A stretch of DNA of 64,000 nt from an uncultured Bryobacterales bacterium (GTDB taxonomy: Bacteria > Acidobacteriota > Terriglobia > Bryobacterales > UBA6623). The stretch spans positions 462,236 through 526,235 of the forward strand of contig OY282420.1 in assembly GCA_958295955.1 (NCBI GenBank), given 5' to 3'. The notes below the pieces were generated by a model, which worked only from the letters and a program-made list of their open reading frames with translations, had not been told where the DNA came from and made no database searches. The position numbers and the translations under genes are program-made. How positions within the stretch are numbered: the first letter of the stretch is position 1; every line of letters begins with the position of its first letter. Positions 63,999 through 64,000 of the stretch are shown here, in pieces.

Positions 63999-64000
63999 AT

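Overview
The window is a GC-rich bacterial chromosome segment of Acidobacteriota type, most like the Bryobacterales/Solibacter lineage. This is inferred from gene content: an Oar-like TonB-dependent receptor, Tat-exported GMC oxidoreductase with its gluconate-2-dehydrogenase subunit 3 partner, DUF1549/DUF1553 and DUF1592/DUF1552 cytochrome-linked proteins, a TIGR03437-type fragment, sulfatase, ThuA and SGNH esterase genes. No rRNA, CRISPR array, transposase or prophage genes were seen. Two tRNA genes are present (Leu-CAA, Asn-GUU).

Layout: 0-5.9 kb holds a TPR protein end, a solitary DNA methyltransferase, rnc with an odd repeat insertion, an exported protein, a GntP permease and an epoxide-hydrolase-like enzyme. 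6.0-11.9 kb is a form II CO-dehydrogenase-like molybdenum hydroxylase operon (S-L-M-D-E). 11.9-14.4 kb is a ThuA/sulfatase pair, followed by a low-GC nuclease gene inserted between two flanking 146-bp direct repeats. 15.3-20.5 kb carries a GNAT enzyme, an efflux adaptor, an SGNH lipoprotein and priA. 20.5-23.4 kb is a low-GC two-gene island: a NYN-type nuclease plus a NACHT NTPase with pentapeptide-like repeats, behind its own near-consensus promoter. 23.6-36.9 kb is catabolic and surface functions (TonB receptor, GMC dehydrogenase, DUF6644 membrane proteins, a PIN toxin module, cytochrome c, MerC, deaminase, sialate esterase, SDR). 37.0-42.6 kb is the conserved rimP-nusA-infB-ylxP translation/transcription operon. 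42.7-64 kb holds a ThDP enzyme, a multiheme cytochrome, ankyrin proteins, tRNAs, Nudix/mutS2, a sugar transferase, an SRAP protein, two planctomycete-type cytochrome modules, a PhoD-like phosphodiesterase and the end of a zinc peptidase.

The most interesting loci are the accessory ones. The NYN+NACHT pair (20534-23420) has the architecture expected of an anti-phage or other conflict system: a STAND sensor translationally coupled to a small RNase-like effector. The PD-(D/E)XK nuclease gene at 14407-15264 sits in a long target duplication that preserves both flanking genes. A PIN-domain toxin is paired with an unusually large (311 aa) partner between two DUF6644 paralogues. Whether any of these is undescribed cannot be settled from sequence alone.
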